This document shows positions 1 to 10,139 of a stretch of 64,000 bases of DNA, piece by piece (positions within the stretch are counted from its first letter, which is position 1; each line of letters opens with the position of its first letter). The stretch spans positions 22,205,036 through 22,269,035 of the forward strand of contig JAGTTD010000012.1 of NCBI GenBank assembly GCA_018398585.1, written 5' to 3'. Made by a program: the position numbers and the translations under genes. This DNA comes from Simmondsia chinensis. Taxonomy: Eukaryota > Streptophyta > Magnoliopsida > Caryophyllales > Simmondsiaceae. The notes under the pieces were generated by a model, which saw only the letters and a program-made list of their open reading frames with translations, did not search any database and was not told the DNA's origin.

Positions 1-236
1 CTGTGTAAAATCAGAATAAGTGATATTTTTTTTATTTTTATTTTACTTTTTAAAACTATTTAATGGAGAAATTATATTTACTTTGGTAAAATAAATTGTG
101 GGGAGAAATTCAAAAAATGTAAAGCAAAGTGAAAGGAAGAGAGGAGAAGAAGAGAGAGAAGGGGATAAGATAAGAGGAGAGGATGGGTTAGCCAGTAAGA
201 GGATTTATGAGAAATGCTAGCCTCTCCTTTTTTATG

Positions 237-276
<40 letters not shown>

Positions 277-375
277 GTTTGTCTGTCTCCTAATACATGT
301 GAATTAGAAGTGGGGAGGGGACAACATATATGAGGACAATTCAATTGTTGAGGTTTCAATTAATCTTACAATATA
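1..375. other. AT-rich flank with CT microsatellite
   Basis: No gene is supported. Positions 239-276 are a (CT)n microsatellite with one interruption, preceded by purine-rich GAGA-type sequence. The minus-strand ORF across it is low complexity (RERERERE run) and reflects the microsatellite. Confidence 0.75.
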
Positions 376-639
376 GGAGTATTCATGGTATGGGTATACG
401 TACCCATAATCTACCCAACTTAAGGAGATTGGGTTGGGTTTGGTATCCATTAGAAGTTAATTCCTAATAGGTCTAATAATGGATATCCATGGGTAACTTG
501 GATGGGATTTGGTTACCCACAGGTAAATTTTAATCATTTTTATTCTCTAAGTATTAAACTAGAGTGTTTTTGATATATGACTTTCTAAATCCGAAGTGCA
601 AATTTCTATTAATTACAATTTTCAAAACCAAAAACTATT

Positions 640-1125
640 ATTTTGGTCCTGTGAGATTTGAACATTTATACTAAAATACCTTGACATTTCAATACATATA
701 ATGAGGTATCCCATGGTTTGAATATTTTATCACTATATATCTTATGTTGAAATTTGATCAATTTTTGTAAGAATCAGACCACTTTATACAAAAAAATGAT
801 GATGTAGTATATAATTATGATAACATAAATAAGTCATGCCCATTGCAATAAAAAATTCATTGAATGTTGATATCAACTACCTAAATATTGTCAAAATTAT
901 GTGTCAATATCATCAAATTTTAATGCGTATACTAATATATGTCGAAATCATGTTTAATTTTAGCATTTCTAACGAAAATATTTCAAATTTTGACAAAAGG
1001 TTGCCTAATTAATAAAATTTCAAACCTTCAAGATAGCTAAATGATAAATTATTTAAACCTCAAGTTATTGCAATATATATATATTGAAATGTCAGAATAC
1101 GTAAGTGATAAATTTTCATGCGTTA
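640..1125. repeat. Long-TIR dispersed repeat, family M, copy 1
   Basis: This AT-rich repeat has terminal modules of the type 'gaggtttgaatatttatcac...taggtaccctaatatttcaatatatacaat', repeated within each end and inverted between the ends. The core is marked by 'ttgaaatttgatcaatttttgtaagaatc'. Related copies lie at 28745-29095, 30665-31215, 31300-31855 and, degraded, 39480-39945. No ORF. It is probably a non-autonomous DNA transposon with long inverted repeats; the superfamily is undetermined. Confidence 0.55.
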
Positions 1126-1374
1126 GGGAATCTAATTAATTAAACTAAATTACAAGTTGAGTTTGTTTTGTCAATAAAATCCTAAAACAAATCATATTTA
1201 ATTCAAATTCACATGAAAATAAATATGATATGATAAATATTTAAATTAAAACGAATTAGGACCTAAATCACATAATTATATTATGTTTTTAGATTCACAA
1301 CCTTCTAAAACCAAGTCAATAACATGTCATAGTTGAATAAGTCTTACTCATTAAATGAAGGGTAAATTATAAAT

Positions 1375-2015
1375 TTTTTTTCTGTCTTTTGCTTTAAAAA
1401 TAAAAAACACCCCTTACAAATAAAAGCACTTATAAAACCCTCTTACTTTTAAAAATTTATCTCTTCAATCCCATGTAACTTATTTTTGACCATTTTGCTC
1501 CTCAAAAGTGAGGGGGTTAAATGTTTAATTTTACTTTTAGAATGGGTTTTATATTATTAGGAAAAAAATTAGAAATTTTATATTTTTAGCAAAAGAATTA
1601 AGGAGATTTTCGATATTTATAAAATCATAATTGTTTTAATTAATTATAATAATGATATTATAAGTTCAACAGATAAAACGTATTTTTAGAATTTTAATAA
1701 AAAACACTATGAGAAAAAATATAAGATTTTTTTTGTTGATATTAAAATGTCATTATTATAATTAATTAAAATAATAATTTTTATAAATACAGAAAACCTT
1801 CCTTTTTAAAAATATTAAGAAAATGCTAATTTTCTTCAAAAAATAAAAGCTCTGCCTAAAAATAAAATCAAACACTTAACTATTTTATTTTAAAGGGCAA
1901 AATGGTCAAAAAAAGTTATTTTGGGGCAAAGTGATAAATTTTCAAAAGTGAGGGGATTTTGTGAGTGATTTTATTTGTGAGATAATTTTCTGTTATTGAA
2001 GCAAAAGTCAGAAGG
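1375..2015. repeat. AT-rich foldback element
   Basis: The two halves are reverse complements around a centre near 1690. 'tttataaaatcataattg' followed by 'ttttaattaattataataatg' on the left mirrors 'cattattataattaattaaaa' and 'ttataaatacagaaaacctt' on the right. The outer arms also pair (tttgaccattttgctcc with gggcaaaatggtcaaaa; tgagggggtt with agtgagggga). No coding potential. This is a typical foldback MITE geometry. Confidence 0.65.
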
Positions 2016-2150
2016 CTGATCCAACAAGACCCAAAACCAAGCCAACCCATGCCCATAGTCTAATCGGTTTGTGGGTTTGGGTTGGGTATTAACTGGGTCT
2101 CCTTAATTATTATCTAAACCCAACCCAACCCACCCAATGGTCACCCTTAT

Positions 2151-2560
2151 TAGTATATATATATATATAGATATAATTACATTGTGGTAGTTTTGCAACA
2201 TAATACTCACATGTCACATAATTTCAGCAATATATGGGTGCTTTTTATATAAATGCTACGAATTTTTGTTGTGGCGAATCTTTGCTAAAAGAACCAATAA
2301 GGTTCATGTGTATTAACACAATCATGTATAACGTTAGTGTTTTCAGTAAAAATTTGTTTGATTTTGACAAATGTTCAAAAATTTCAGCAGAGTCGAGCTC
2401 ACTACCAACCTCAGTTATTTGATTATTATTGAACTATTATATGTCAAACCATTTTGAAGCTAAAATTACAATTAACGTAGGGATGGCAATGGGGGGTAGT
2501 GGGTATGAGGGGTGCGACCTCTATACTCGTATCTGCAATCCAAATTCATACCCATACCCA
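2151..2560. other. Short TA microsatellite and left part of a GGGATGGCAATGGG repeat
   Basis: 2152-2171 is a (TA)n run. From about 2479 the sequence GGGATGGCAATGGGGGGTAG begins a common plant interspersed-repeat type, rich in 'acccatacccatg'. It is interrupted at 2560 by element E1 and resumes at 6846. The 62-codon plus-strand ORF here has no recognisable features. Confidence 0.4.
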
Positions 2561-2883
2561 TGTTATAATTCAAGATGAATTTAGAGTTGAGATGAGAGAA
2601 AGAAGGGAAAAGGAGACGAGAATTATAGAAGAAATTGAGATGAGTGGATAAGAGTTTGTTTAATTTTCATTGAATGATCCTCATTACACTCTAAGTACTC
2701 TATTTATACTAAATGAAACATAGGTAAAACAATCAAAGTACCAATACACTACTAATGCAATTTTCCCACCAAAAACATCAAGAACAACTAACAAAACTAC
2801 TAAAACCCTTATTTGAATTCAAAATTGAAAATTACATCGAAATTATCTAAGATCAATATAAGAATCCCTCCTCGATCATGACA
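2561..2883 (-). repeat. E1 3' LTR
   Basis: On the plus strand it runs TGTTATAATTCAAG...GATCATGACA, so both strands begin with TG and end with CA. It pairs with 6506-6845. A TATA-like segment (TATTTATACT) near 2700 is a plausible promoter when read on the minus strand. The PPT lies immediately to the right. Confidence 0.85.
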
Positions 2884-5834
2884 ATACTCCCCTTTTAAGA
2901 GATTCTTGTCCCCTAGAATCTTAGTAGAGAGTGTAGACTTTGAAGAACACTTATTGATGTAGAGGTAGGGGCTGAATGATGAACTCCATACTGAAATTCG
3001 CAACTGCAGAGAGCTTGTTGATGCAGCATAAACATTTGTAATGTGAACATCCGACTCTAAATTGGAATTGCTGCTTGAACATCTGCCGTTTCACGCTGGA
3101 ATCCAAATATCGCTGTTGGTATGTACCTCAGAAATGTGTTTGCTGCTGCTGCCCACAGTGCTTGCTTCAGTTGTGCTTTGATTGTAATGCACTCATCCGG
3201 AGGTCTACCCAAATCAAACCACATCAGCCTGACACCAATATTCATCCCAAGGAATCCCCTGTTGTAGCTAATGCAGCCCAACATTACTAGCTTGCTGCAA
3301 AAACATATAGAAGACCAAGAGTAAAGCAGCTGCCACCAACCAATCTCGGTTTCTATCTAGAATTTGTAATGCTTGAACTTCTTTTTACCCAGCCAAAGCT
3401 CTCTTTTGCTGTTAATCAAATCAGACTCTATTCTTCCTTCAGTGTCTTCCAATTTCACATACTTTATTGCAGACTTCGACAATACAAATCCAGACTCTTG
3501 ATTTCCCCTTTGCTATTCGATAGCCTCTGGTTGTTTCCTGACTACCGTCAACACCAAAATCTCACAATTGTTGTGCACTAAAGACCTTGAAAGTAGCAGC
3601 TTGAGCTCAAGAATTGCAGCCTCTAATATGAACCTCCAATGACTACTCTTGCAAAACTCAAATGCTATGCCGCTGTGGAGCTTGCAAAATCCATGAATTG
3701 TCCAGCTTAAGAAGAGACTTATAGCTGTTCCCAAGTACTCAGGGCTTCCTGGAGTCCAGGTAGCACATTCCCTGGTCATATTAACATCCTTAGAAATTGC
3801 TTCCAACAATTGCAAAGAGCTATACCAAGTCCTGTCAACATCTTCTCCGAAATCTGTCAACTGTGCTTCAAATTGTAACATCGAAGTTATGGAGGTTTTA
3901 TATTCCTTTTCCCAAACTCTTGCACACTCAACCATAAATCGACTTTGATCCTTGCTGACTTTAATGCATACTTCTACTCTATTGTCGTGCCAAAACATGA
4001 AGAGAGTGCACAAAAACTCCTAGCACATTGCTTCTCACTGCAACATGCCAACTGAGGAACTTGAACAATTAAAATCTTGTCTTGCAACTTCTGAAATGTC
4101 CTCCACCCAGATAAATTGTCCAGCTTCACCATTAAACTCCAAAGAGATTCTTTCAATGATTGAACCACCAATATTGCAGAACTAACAGCCTTGTACTTCA
4201 CAAGATCAAAAACTAATCTGTTCTCAAGTTCTCTGCTGATATGTGTACATATTTCAGCTTGTTCCACATTTCCCAAATCAGGAGGCCTACCATTAGGTTC
4301 TTAGATGAATACAAATCAGCTCCACACCCGTTAGCCCGCAATGTGATCTGTTCCAGCTCAATTCCTAGCTGAATTGGGGCTTCTCTCTGCACTAGAACAA
4401 GATCAGAACACTTCTCGGTTGAGTTTACTTGCACTGCTGCAGCATTAGCTTTACTTCGCACTGGATTGGTATCATTGTTCATTGAAGTCCTTCTGTTCCT
4501 TGCTAATTTCGTTGTCGTCTAAATCCATGAACAAGCCCCAAGTCTATCGTTTGACATAAACCCCACCTTGGGCTGCTTCAACTCCATATTCTTGAACATA
4601 AAGAACATGAAGAACCTATCAGCACTTTATTAGATTTAAGAAGGAAATCTGGAGGTCTTCCCTTGTATACTGAGATTGGCTTCATCAATATTCTCAATTT
4701 CTTGCTTGAAAAGCACTTCTTGTGACCAAGACCAATTGCCAACTTGATCTCCTTTTTAGGCTGTAAGATCAGCTTCAAATGCAACATTCTGAAACTTAGA
4801 ACTTTCATTTCCACTTGCACTTCCTTTTCTGCCACTTTCAGCGGTTCCATGACTTGTAATGGTATATTTTCATTCTAAATTGTGGATGTCAATGCAGCGT
4901 TAAGCTTCTGAATTTCAATCAATCCAAGTCTACTCTGAGTCGCAAAGCCTCGGTTTATGTTACTGTCCTGACTTGCGGCTGCAATATTCCGTAGCACTAC
5001 AACTTGTTCAACAAACTGTGAGGCTCCAACATTATCTTGAGATGTGGCAAGGCTTGCAACCAAGAACTCTTCAGACACTACCGAGCCAGAAGCATGTAAA
5101 TTCACATTACTTTGGTTGATGTTTGCATACTGCTGTACTGAAATTTCTGCATTATCAACAAACTGTGTTTGCCACATCTCAACAAGTTCAAGCTAAATCT
5201 TTGCATCCTCAACCTGTTTCGCTGCTGTAATTTCCACATTCAAGCTAACTCCAACCCCACCAGATGTGTCCTGCTCACATTTCTGATGTGAAAGGTGATT
5301 AGCTTCCAATTCCATACAAAACTCTTCCTTCCCTGGATCAAGAGGCCTTTGGTTCACTCGATTTGTTTCCTTTTCGATCACTTGTGTGCTCTTGACTTGT
5401 AATTCCAAATGAGTAGCACTAATCTGAACATAACTCCCATCACCCTCTAGCATCTTATTCTGCTGCGAATCAACCTTTGTTGCTACTCGATCTGATTCTT
5501 CTAAAGTAAAATTACGAACAAGTTGTTCAGCTACTTTATCAACCTTATCATGAACTTTAAGGACTTGCTGCTCAACATCGTAAAACCTCGAATCATTTTG
5601 CTGATTTACCAATTGAACTTCAGCATCATATTTCAGTACCGCAACTTTAATTTGAGTTAGTTCATTATTTGTATCAACCAATTCCTTCCACTCAGCTTGC
5701 TGATTCATAGTATCCTGCTGCGAAGCTTGAGGTGGAAATATAGCTTGAAGGATTGGTAACATCCTTGGCCAATATTGCTCGAAAATTTCTTGAGGTGTCT
5801 AAATCACATCAGTGAAGGCATCTTCCTCCATCAT
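2884..5834 (-). pseudogene. E1 internal ORF, unrecognised protein, degraded
   Basis: Read on the minus strand from an ATG near 5834 (MMEEDAF...), one frame runs to about 4578 with a few stops; later blocks shift frame. Visible features are a heptad-like, probably coiled-coil block (5500-5650), a Gln/Asn-rich middle, a basic block HKKCFSSKKLRIL...VYKGRPPDFL near 4640-4720, a VRLMWFDLGRPP block near 3180-3230, and a terminal LGDKNLLKG block just before the PPT. The last three recur in the same order in E2. I see no zinc knuckle, Asp protease or RT motifs. The terminal block resembles the end of gypsy pol reading into the PPT. Function is unknown. Confidence 0.6.
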
Positions 5835-6490
5835 TCAGCTGAGCTTGAAGTAGTCAAGCTTGATTCGAGGTTAATTTCAACAAGTCCAATAAGAATTTAG
5901 CTGAATCGAGTACAATTTCCAGCTCACATGATGTACTGAAGCTTCTCAACAATCAGCAAGTTTTGAACTGAATCCCAATCACTACAATCTGGATCTGGAC
6001 TGCAAAATTTGCATCAATTCAATACGATCTTAATTGTTGCCGAACTATGTTAACCTCCGCAAATAATCGAGCATCGCTGAGATTCAGCTTCAAATCACTT
6101 AATCACAGCTTCAAACTAGATCGTTTCTTGTAGAACTTTAATCAATCCACAATATGAGTCATAGCGCCAAAACACAATAGATTTTTGCTAATTTGAGCAG
6201 TAAGGCAATCAAACAGTACCTGAACTTCAAGAATTCGAGCTGAATTTGATCAGGTTGATCTGATAGCAGCAATTGTTCTTCTATCGGTTAACTGAATTGC
6301 TAAGACCAGCACTATAACTTGTTTTTGTTGATCAGTTGCAACCACCACCAAAACTTGACACAATACAAACTCAATTTAGTTGAAATAGATTCAACTAAAT
6401 CAAATGCAAAGCATCTAAAGTCCTTTGTGCAGCAACAACAATTAGATTTTGAATTTTCTTAATTAAGAGCTTGATTTGGGATCAAATCAA

Positions 6491-6503
6491 GGCTCTGATA
6501 CCA
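6491..6503 (-). other. E1 primer binding site
   Basis: The minus strand reads TGGTATCAGAGCC, complementary to the 3' end of plant initiator-Met tRNA, three bases from the LTR edge. It fixes the orientation and the 5' LTR. Confidence 0.85.
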
Positions 6504-6505
6504 AA

Positions 6506-6845
6506 TGTTATAATTCAAGATCAACTTGAATTATAACTTGAATTTAGAGTTGAGATAAGAGAAAGAAGGGAAAAGAAGATGAGAATTATAGAAGAAATTG
6601 AGATAAGAGGATAAGAGTTGGTTTAATTTTCATTGAATGATCCTCATTATGCTCTAAGTACTCTATTTATACTAAATGAAACATAGGTAGAATAATCAAA
6701 GAACCAATACACTACTAATGCAATTTTCCCGCCAAAAACATCAAGAACAACTAACAAAACTACTAAAACCCTTATTTGAATTCAATATGAAAATTACATC
6801 AAAATTAACTAAGGTCAATATAAGAATCCCTCCACGGTCATGAAA
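6506..6845 (-). repeat. E1 5' LTR
   Basis: Partner of 2561-2883. It is longer because of a short duplication near its start (TCAAGATCAACTTGAATTAT). The TG edge is intact on the left; the right edge reads TCATGAAA instead of TCATGACA, one substitution from canonical. Confidence 0.8.
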
Positions 6846-7126
6846 ACCCGCCCCCACAAGTACAAACCCATACCTTCTCCACTACCCTAGGGTATCAACT
6901 GGTATCCGTACCAGACTTGTACCCACTCGAATTTGTGTAACTATATCTGTATCTGGACATGTAATTATATAAGGTTATTTTGTAATCTAATTATATATTT
7001 GCCATATTTTAATAGATTAATGGAGTACATATATCATTTTATTTTAAATGAATTAAATAAAAATTGAGGCAAATAATGTGAGATGGATATAAGGCAAGTG
7101 CCATAAGTATGAGGCGGGTGTCGCTA
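6846..7126. repeat. Continuation of the GGGATGGCAATGGG repeat
   Basis: Right-hand part of the repeat split by E1 (CCCGCCCCCACAAG..., CCATACC, ATCCGTACC motifs). AT-rich afterwards, with no coding potential. Confidence 0.4.
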
Positions 7127-7460
7127 GGGGTGTATTTGAGTCATTAAAAGCTTAGGCTCCGCTTGGCTCTATCTAAGCTCGGTGGGCTTCCAATTAAGCT
7201 TGCAATATTTTGGCTCATTTAAGCTCAATCTAGGCCTATTTGAGGTCGTTTAAGCTTGAACTCGGCTCATTTAGGCTCAAATTTGGCTTCATTTAGCATA
7301 TTTAATAAAATATATTATGTTAAAAAATGCTCGCGAACCTATGAGCTCGAGCTTTACTAGCCTTGAGCTTGGCTAGATAAACCAAACGAACCAGCGCGGT
7401 TCAGCTTGTACTCAAAGTAAGCTGAGCCTTTCCGGTTTTGTGACGAGCCGACTCGAGGGC
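7127..7460. repeat. hAT-like MITE fragment (GGGGTGTATTTGAG...GAGCTCG type)
   Basis: It starts with GGGGTGTATTTGAG and is filled with 'aagctcgg', 'gagctcgagc' and 'gagccgagtc'-type words, like the element at 32801-33343. The right terminus is not clear. No ORF. Confidence 0.4.
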
Positions 7461-7520
7461 TCAGTATTGGTTGGGGCAGGGTGGGAACAATATTATACCC
7501 GTTCCCATCCCATATCCATG

Positions 7521-7758
7521 CACTACAAAAAAAAGTCTATTGTGACACTAGATTTTAACTCTTGTTACGCCTAAAAGCATATCTAGCCATCATAGTATCA
7601 CTTTCATTAGTGTCGCAGTTGGTTGTGTAACAGAGGTTATTAATACGCTAAAAAGTGACTCAATAGCTCATTCTTCCTAATTTGCCTCTGAGTCTTTGAC
7701 ACTTATTTGAAAGTGTCAATAATTTAGTGTTCCAATAGCTTAATTCTGACATAGTGAA
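7521..7758. repeat. CACTA-like terminal fragment
   Basis: The left end is CACTACAAAAAAAAG, the classic CACTA terminus. The interior repeats 'tgtgacact' and 'agtgtc' words typical of CACTA subterminal regions. The right end is only ...ACATAGTG, so a matching inverted terminus is not clean. Too short for a transposase; a non-autonomous or deleted copy. Confidence 0.4.
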
Positions 7759-8197
7759 GATGGGCATTTGCATTGGCACCTGCACCCTCCCTGCATCTGC
7801 TACCCGTCTAACTAGCATCCATACCTGTCCCAAACGGGGCGAGTACCCACGGCTAACAGGTTTTATCCGACCCATTATCCTCCCTATGTCGACGTGCTAT
7901 TACTGAGCCCCTAATGAGCTATTTCAAACTATTTGTAAATGTTGACCGGTCGATTTTAAATAAGCCCAAAAACCAATATGAATAAGCCCTAGTCAATTTC
8001 AAACACGAGTATTTGTTATATATTTTGCTCATTTACACCCTAATCTTATACACTTAAATGTCAAAAATAGTGATGAAAAATACTCAAATTTTAAGGCATC
8101 TAAGTGATAAATTTTCTATAAAAGTTCACTTGGTAAGGGCAATGACATGAATAAAACTTTTACATTTAAAAAGTATTCATTATTATTTTTCAAACCA
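7759..8197. other. Non-coding sequence, remnant of GGGATGGCAATGGG repeat then AT-rich DNA
   Basis: 7759-7885 resumes C-rich pieces of the older repeat (ccctgcatctgctaccc; gagtacccacgg). From 7890 to 8197 I see only AT-rich sequence, including a family M-like scrap near 8040-8110. The minus ORF at 7660-7875 crosses repeat boundaries and is not a gene. Confidence 0.5.
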
Positions 8198-8214
8198 TTG
8201 TTATTTTGGAGTTG

Positions 8215-8441
8215 ACCTAAGAGGGTACCAACACGCAAGTATCGGATCCCATTAGAACTCCGAAGTTAAGCGTGCTTGGGTGAGAGTAGTACCAAGATGG
8301 GTGACCTCCTAGGAAGTCCTCATCTTGCACCCCTCAGGTTGGGGGTTCTCGAAAACAACCTCTCTTCAAGGTAGCACCCTCAAGGGCCTGAAAAAGACCA
8401 TGCTTAGGCGGGAGCCTTTGGGGCACTAGGAATGTTGCTTT
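8215..8441 (+). mobile_element. 5S rRNA-derived retroposon (SINE3-like) with 17-bp target duplication
   Basis: A 227-bp insert is flanked by identical 17-bp direct repeats TTGTTATTTTGGAGTTG (8198-8214 and 8442-8458). Its 5' half (about 8221-8334) is a 5S rRNA sequence. Its 3' half (8335-8441: caggttgggggttctcg...ggagcctttggggcactagg) is unrelated to 5S and ends in TTTT. Long duplications, a Pol III-type head and an unrelated tail are the hallmarks of LINE-mobilised SINEs. It lacks the TGTGACA-type LTR ends and 5-bp duplication expected of Cassandra, the known plant LTR element carrying 5S. Confidence 0.65.
8221..8334 (+). pseudogene. 5S rRNA-like sequence
   Basis: It matches plant 5S rRNA over most of its length: CGGATCCCATTAGAACTCCG, AAGTTAAGCGTGCTTGGG, GATGGGTGACCTCCTAGGAA, TTGCACCCCT. 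The box A, intermediate element and box C regions of the internal Pol III promoter are readable. About eight bases are missing near the 5' end (GGGT-ACCAACAC instead of the usual longer start) and there are scattered substitutions. This single dispersed copy lies inside a retroposon, not an rDNA array, so it is not annotated as a functional rRNA. Confidence 0.8.
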
Positions 8442-8458
8442 TTGTTATTTTGGAGTTG

Positions 8459-9624
8459 GTTTGATTAGGGCAATGACATGAACAATTCAAATAAAAGTTG
8501 CCTTAGAATTAAAAAAAAAATTGATTTGAAGTGCCATATTTTTATGACTTAATTACATTTTAATGTATGTATTGCATGTATATAATTCCGGTTTAGCTTC
8601 ATTTGTTGTTAAAATATATGGCAAGGACGAAATACGAAATAGGGAGCTGAGATGTATATCGCACATTGTTCCACTGTTACAACTATTATGATCGGCCTGC
8701 ATCATGTTGACGATTGCCTGCTCTCCCTCTGTTGTTTTCTCTTATTTGTCTCTTCTTGCTCCTGGTCCTCTAGCCTTCTGGTATTAGATAGTATCATTTG
8801 TTGCTAATTATTGAAAAAATATATATAATATGCTTTTTTGAAAAAGTAAATTAGCAAGACATATAAATTTTTAGATAATTTGTTTAAATTGTATTCAATT
8901 TTAAAAATTAATTAAAAAATAATGTGAAAAAAATACTTCTATAATTTAATTATTTTGTGCATTCATATTGAATAGTGAGTCGTCTAGTTTTTTTATAGTA
9001 ACTTGAAAAATAATAAATTCTTATCTTTTATATTAGATGCTCAAATAGAAAATTTTATAGAAAAAATCATTTTATATATGATTGAAGTACATAATTTTTA
9101 TTAATGATACATAAAATACATGACATGACATTAAAATTTATACGGTCACTTTAGTCAATTGCCTACATACTTAAAATATAAAATACATGACAGTCAAATT
9201 TGTACGGTGATTTTAATTTTCTTAGTTCTTCTTGCTTTGCCTCTCCAGTCTCCTTGGTTCTCATTTTCCCTCTTTTGCTCTACTTGCTCATAATCTCAAC
9301 TTGAGGCACGGAACATAAGCCTTCTCTATCACCCAGCAGCTGTATCAAACGCTTACCATACATCCACAGGCTAGCCATTCTTGTATGAAAATAACTTATT
9401 TTACTGCCGCAATTGATATAGGTAAGCATTTTGTTCTACTTCCGGTAATGAGACCTCTCTTAAATCTCAATACAAGTTAAGATTTTTATGTTAGATCTAA
9501 ATATAAGTTGAGTATGATAAAATAAAGCTATACCCAACTATTATGCATGGCATGATATGTTAGATCTCAAAACATTTATAATTTTTACAAAATTAATATA
9601 TGAGTTTTGAGGAATGAGGATGAA

Positions 9625-9656
<32 letters not shown>

Positions 9657-10139
9657 TGAGGGGTATTTATACCCGCGGGGGGATATAACAGGTAGTTTTT
9701 TTTAACTTAATTTTTTTTAAGTGACTTATAACCTAAAGCTTTGAGGTGACAAGTCACAAAGCTGCCCGCATGCCCGCTTGGTGGTATGCAGGTAACCAGC
9801 CTAGGTAATAACCAAGCTTGTATAAATGGGTCTGACCTGTGTTGACGACCATAACCAGGTCGAATCGGTGTCATGACACGAGTCATGTATGACTCGTGTG
9901 GGTTTGTAGCTCTAAAATTTGACCAGCGACCTGCCAACATGGCAGGTCGGTAGGGTTGTCATGACCTGATTCATTGACGGCCATCTCTACCAGTTGTGCT
10001 TCCTCTAGGTATTAAAAAAAAAAAAAAAAGAGGAACCGAAGTATGGTTAAAAAAAGAAAAGAATGGAACTGATGGGGAAAAGGTACCGTTGATTAGATGC
10101 CAAGTGTCCAAAGATGACCCCTTTTTTTGGACGAAGAAG
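8459..10139. other. Non-coding region with a 31-base poly-G tract
   Basis: AT-rich DNA with no recognisable gene. 9625-9655 is an uninterrupted run of 31 G. From 9720 to 9960 the text is rich in 'gacctg', 'gggtc' and 'gtcatgac' words, a MITE-like repeat. A 17-base A run at about 10014-10029 follows. The 3' boundary of the adjacent LINE probably falls in 9960-10140, but no clear tail or target duplication was found. Confidence 0.5.

Larger units (their letters stand above)
376..2150. repeat. Composite MITE-like element with GGGTTGGGTT subterminal repeats
   Basis: The left edge (GGAGTATTCATGGTATGGGT) and the right edge read in reverse (AAGGGTGACCATTGGGTGGGT) are imperfect inverted repeats, each followed inward by GGGTTGGGTTTGG-type sequence. 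A second element with the same plan lies at 30448-32010. No coding potential is visible. The interior holds a long-TIR repeat (640-1125) and a foldback repeat (1375-2015), so much of its length is nested insertion. A non-autonomous hAT-type origin is likely but not proven. Confidence 0.45.
2561..6845 (-). mobile_element. E1: non-autonomous Ty3/gypsy-like LTR retrotransposon
   Basis: Two similar LTRs (2561-2883 and 6506-6845) bound a 3.6-kb interior. In minus orientation, the PBS (TGGTATCAGAGCC, initiator-Met tRNA type) lies just inside the 5' LTR at 6491-6503, and the PPT (AAAAGGGGAG) just inside the 3' LTR. Target duplication is ACCCA (2556-2560) versus ACCCG (6846-6850), one mismatch. The interior has no protease, RT, RNase H or integrase; it carries a separate ORF region (see 2884-5834). 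Its leader is closely similar to that of E2 at 18061-18250, which defines one family. Confidence 0.85.

Noticed and set aside
3057..3581. Plus-strand ORFs at 3075-3290 and 3369-3581
   Set aside because: They overlap the E1 minus-strand ORF blocks (VRLMWFDLGRPP side) and have no features; antisense shadows.
8215..8441. Cassandra (5S-bearing LTR/TRIM) solo LTR
   Set aside because: No TGTGACA-type ends and no 5-bp duplication; instead a 17-bp duplication. The 5S is also closer to genuine 5S than I recall for Cassandra.
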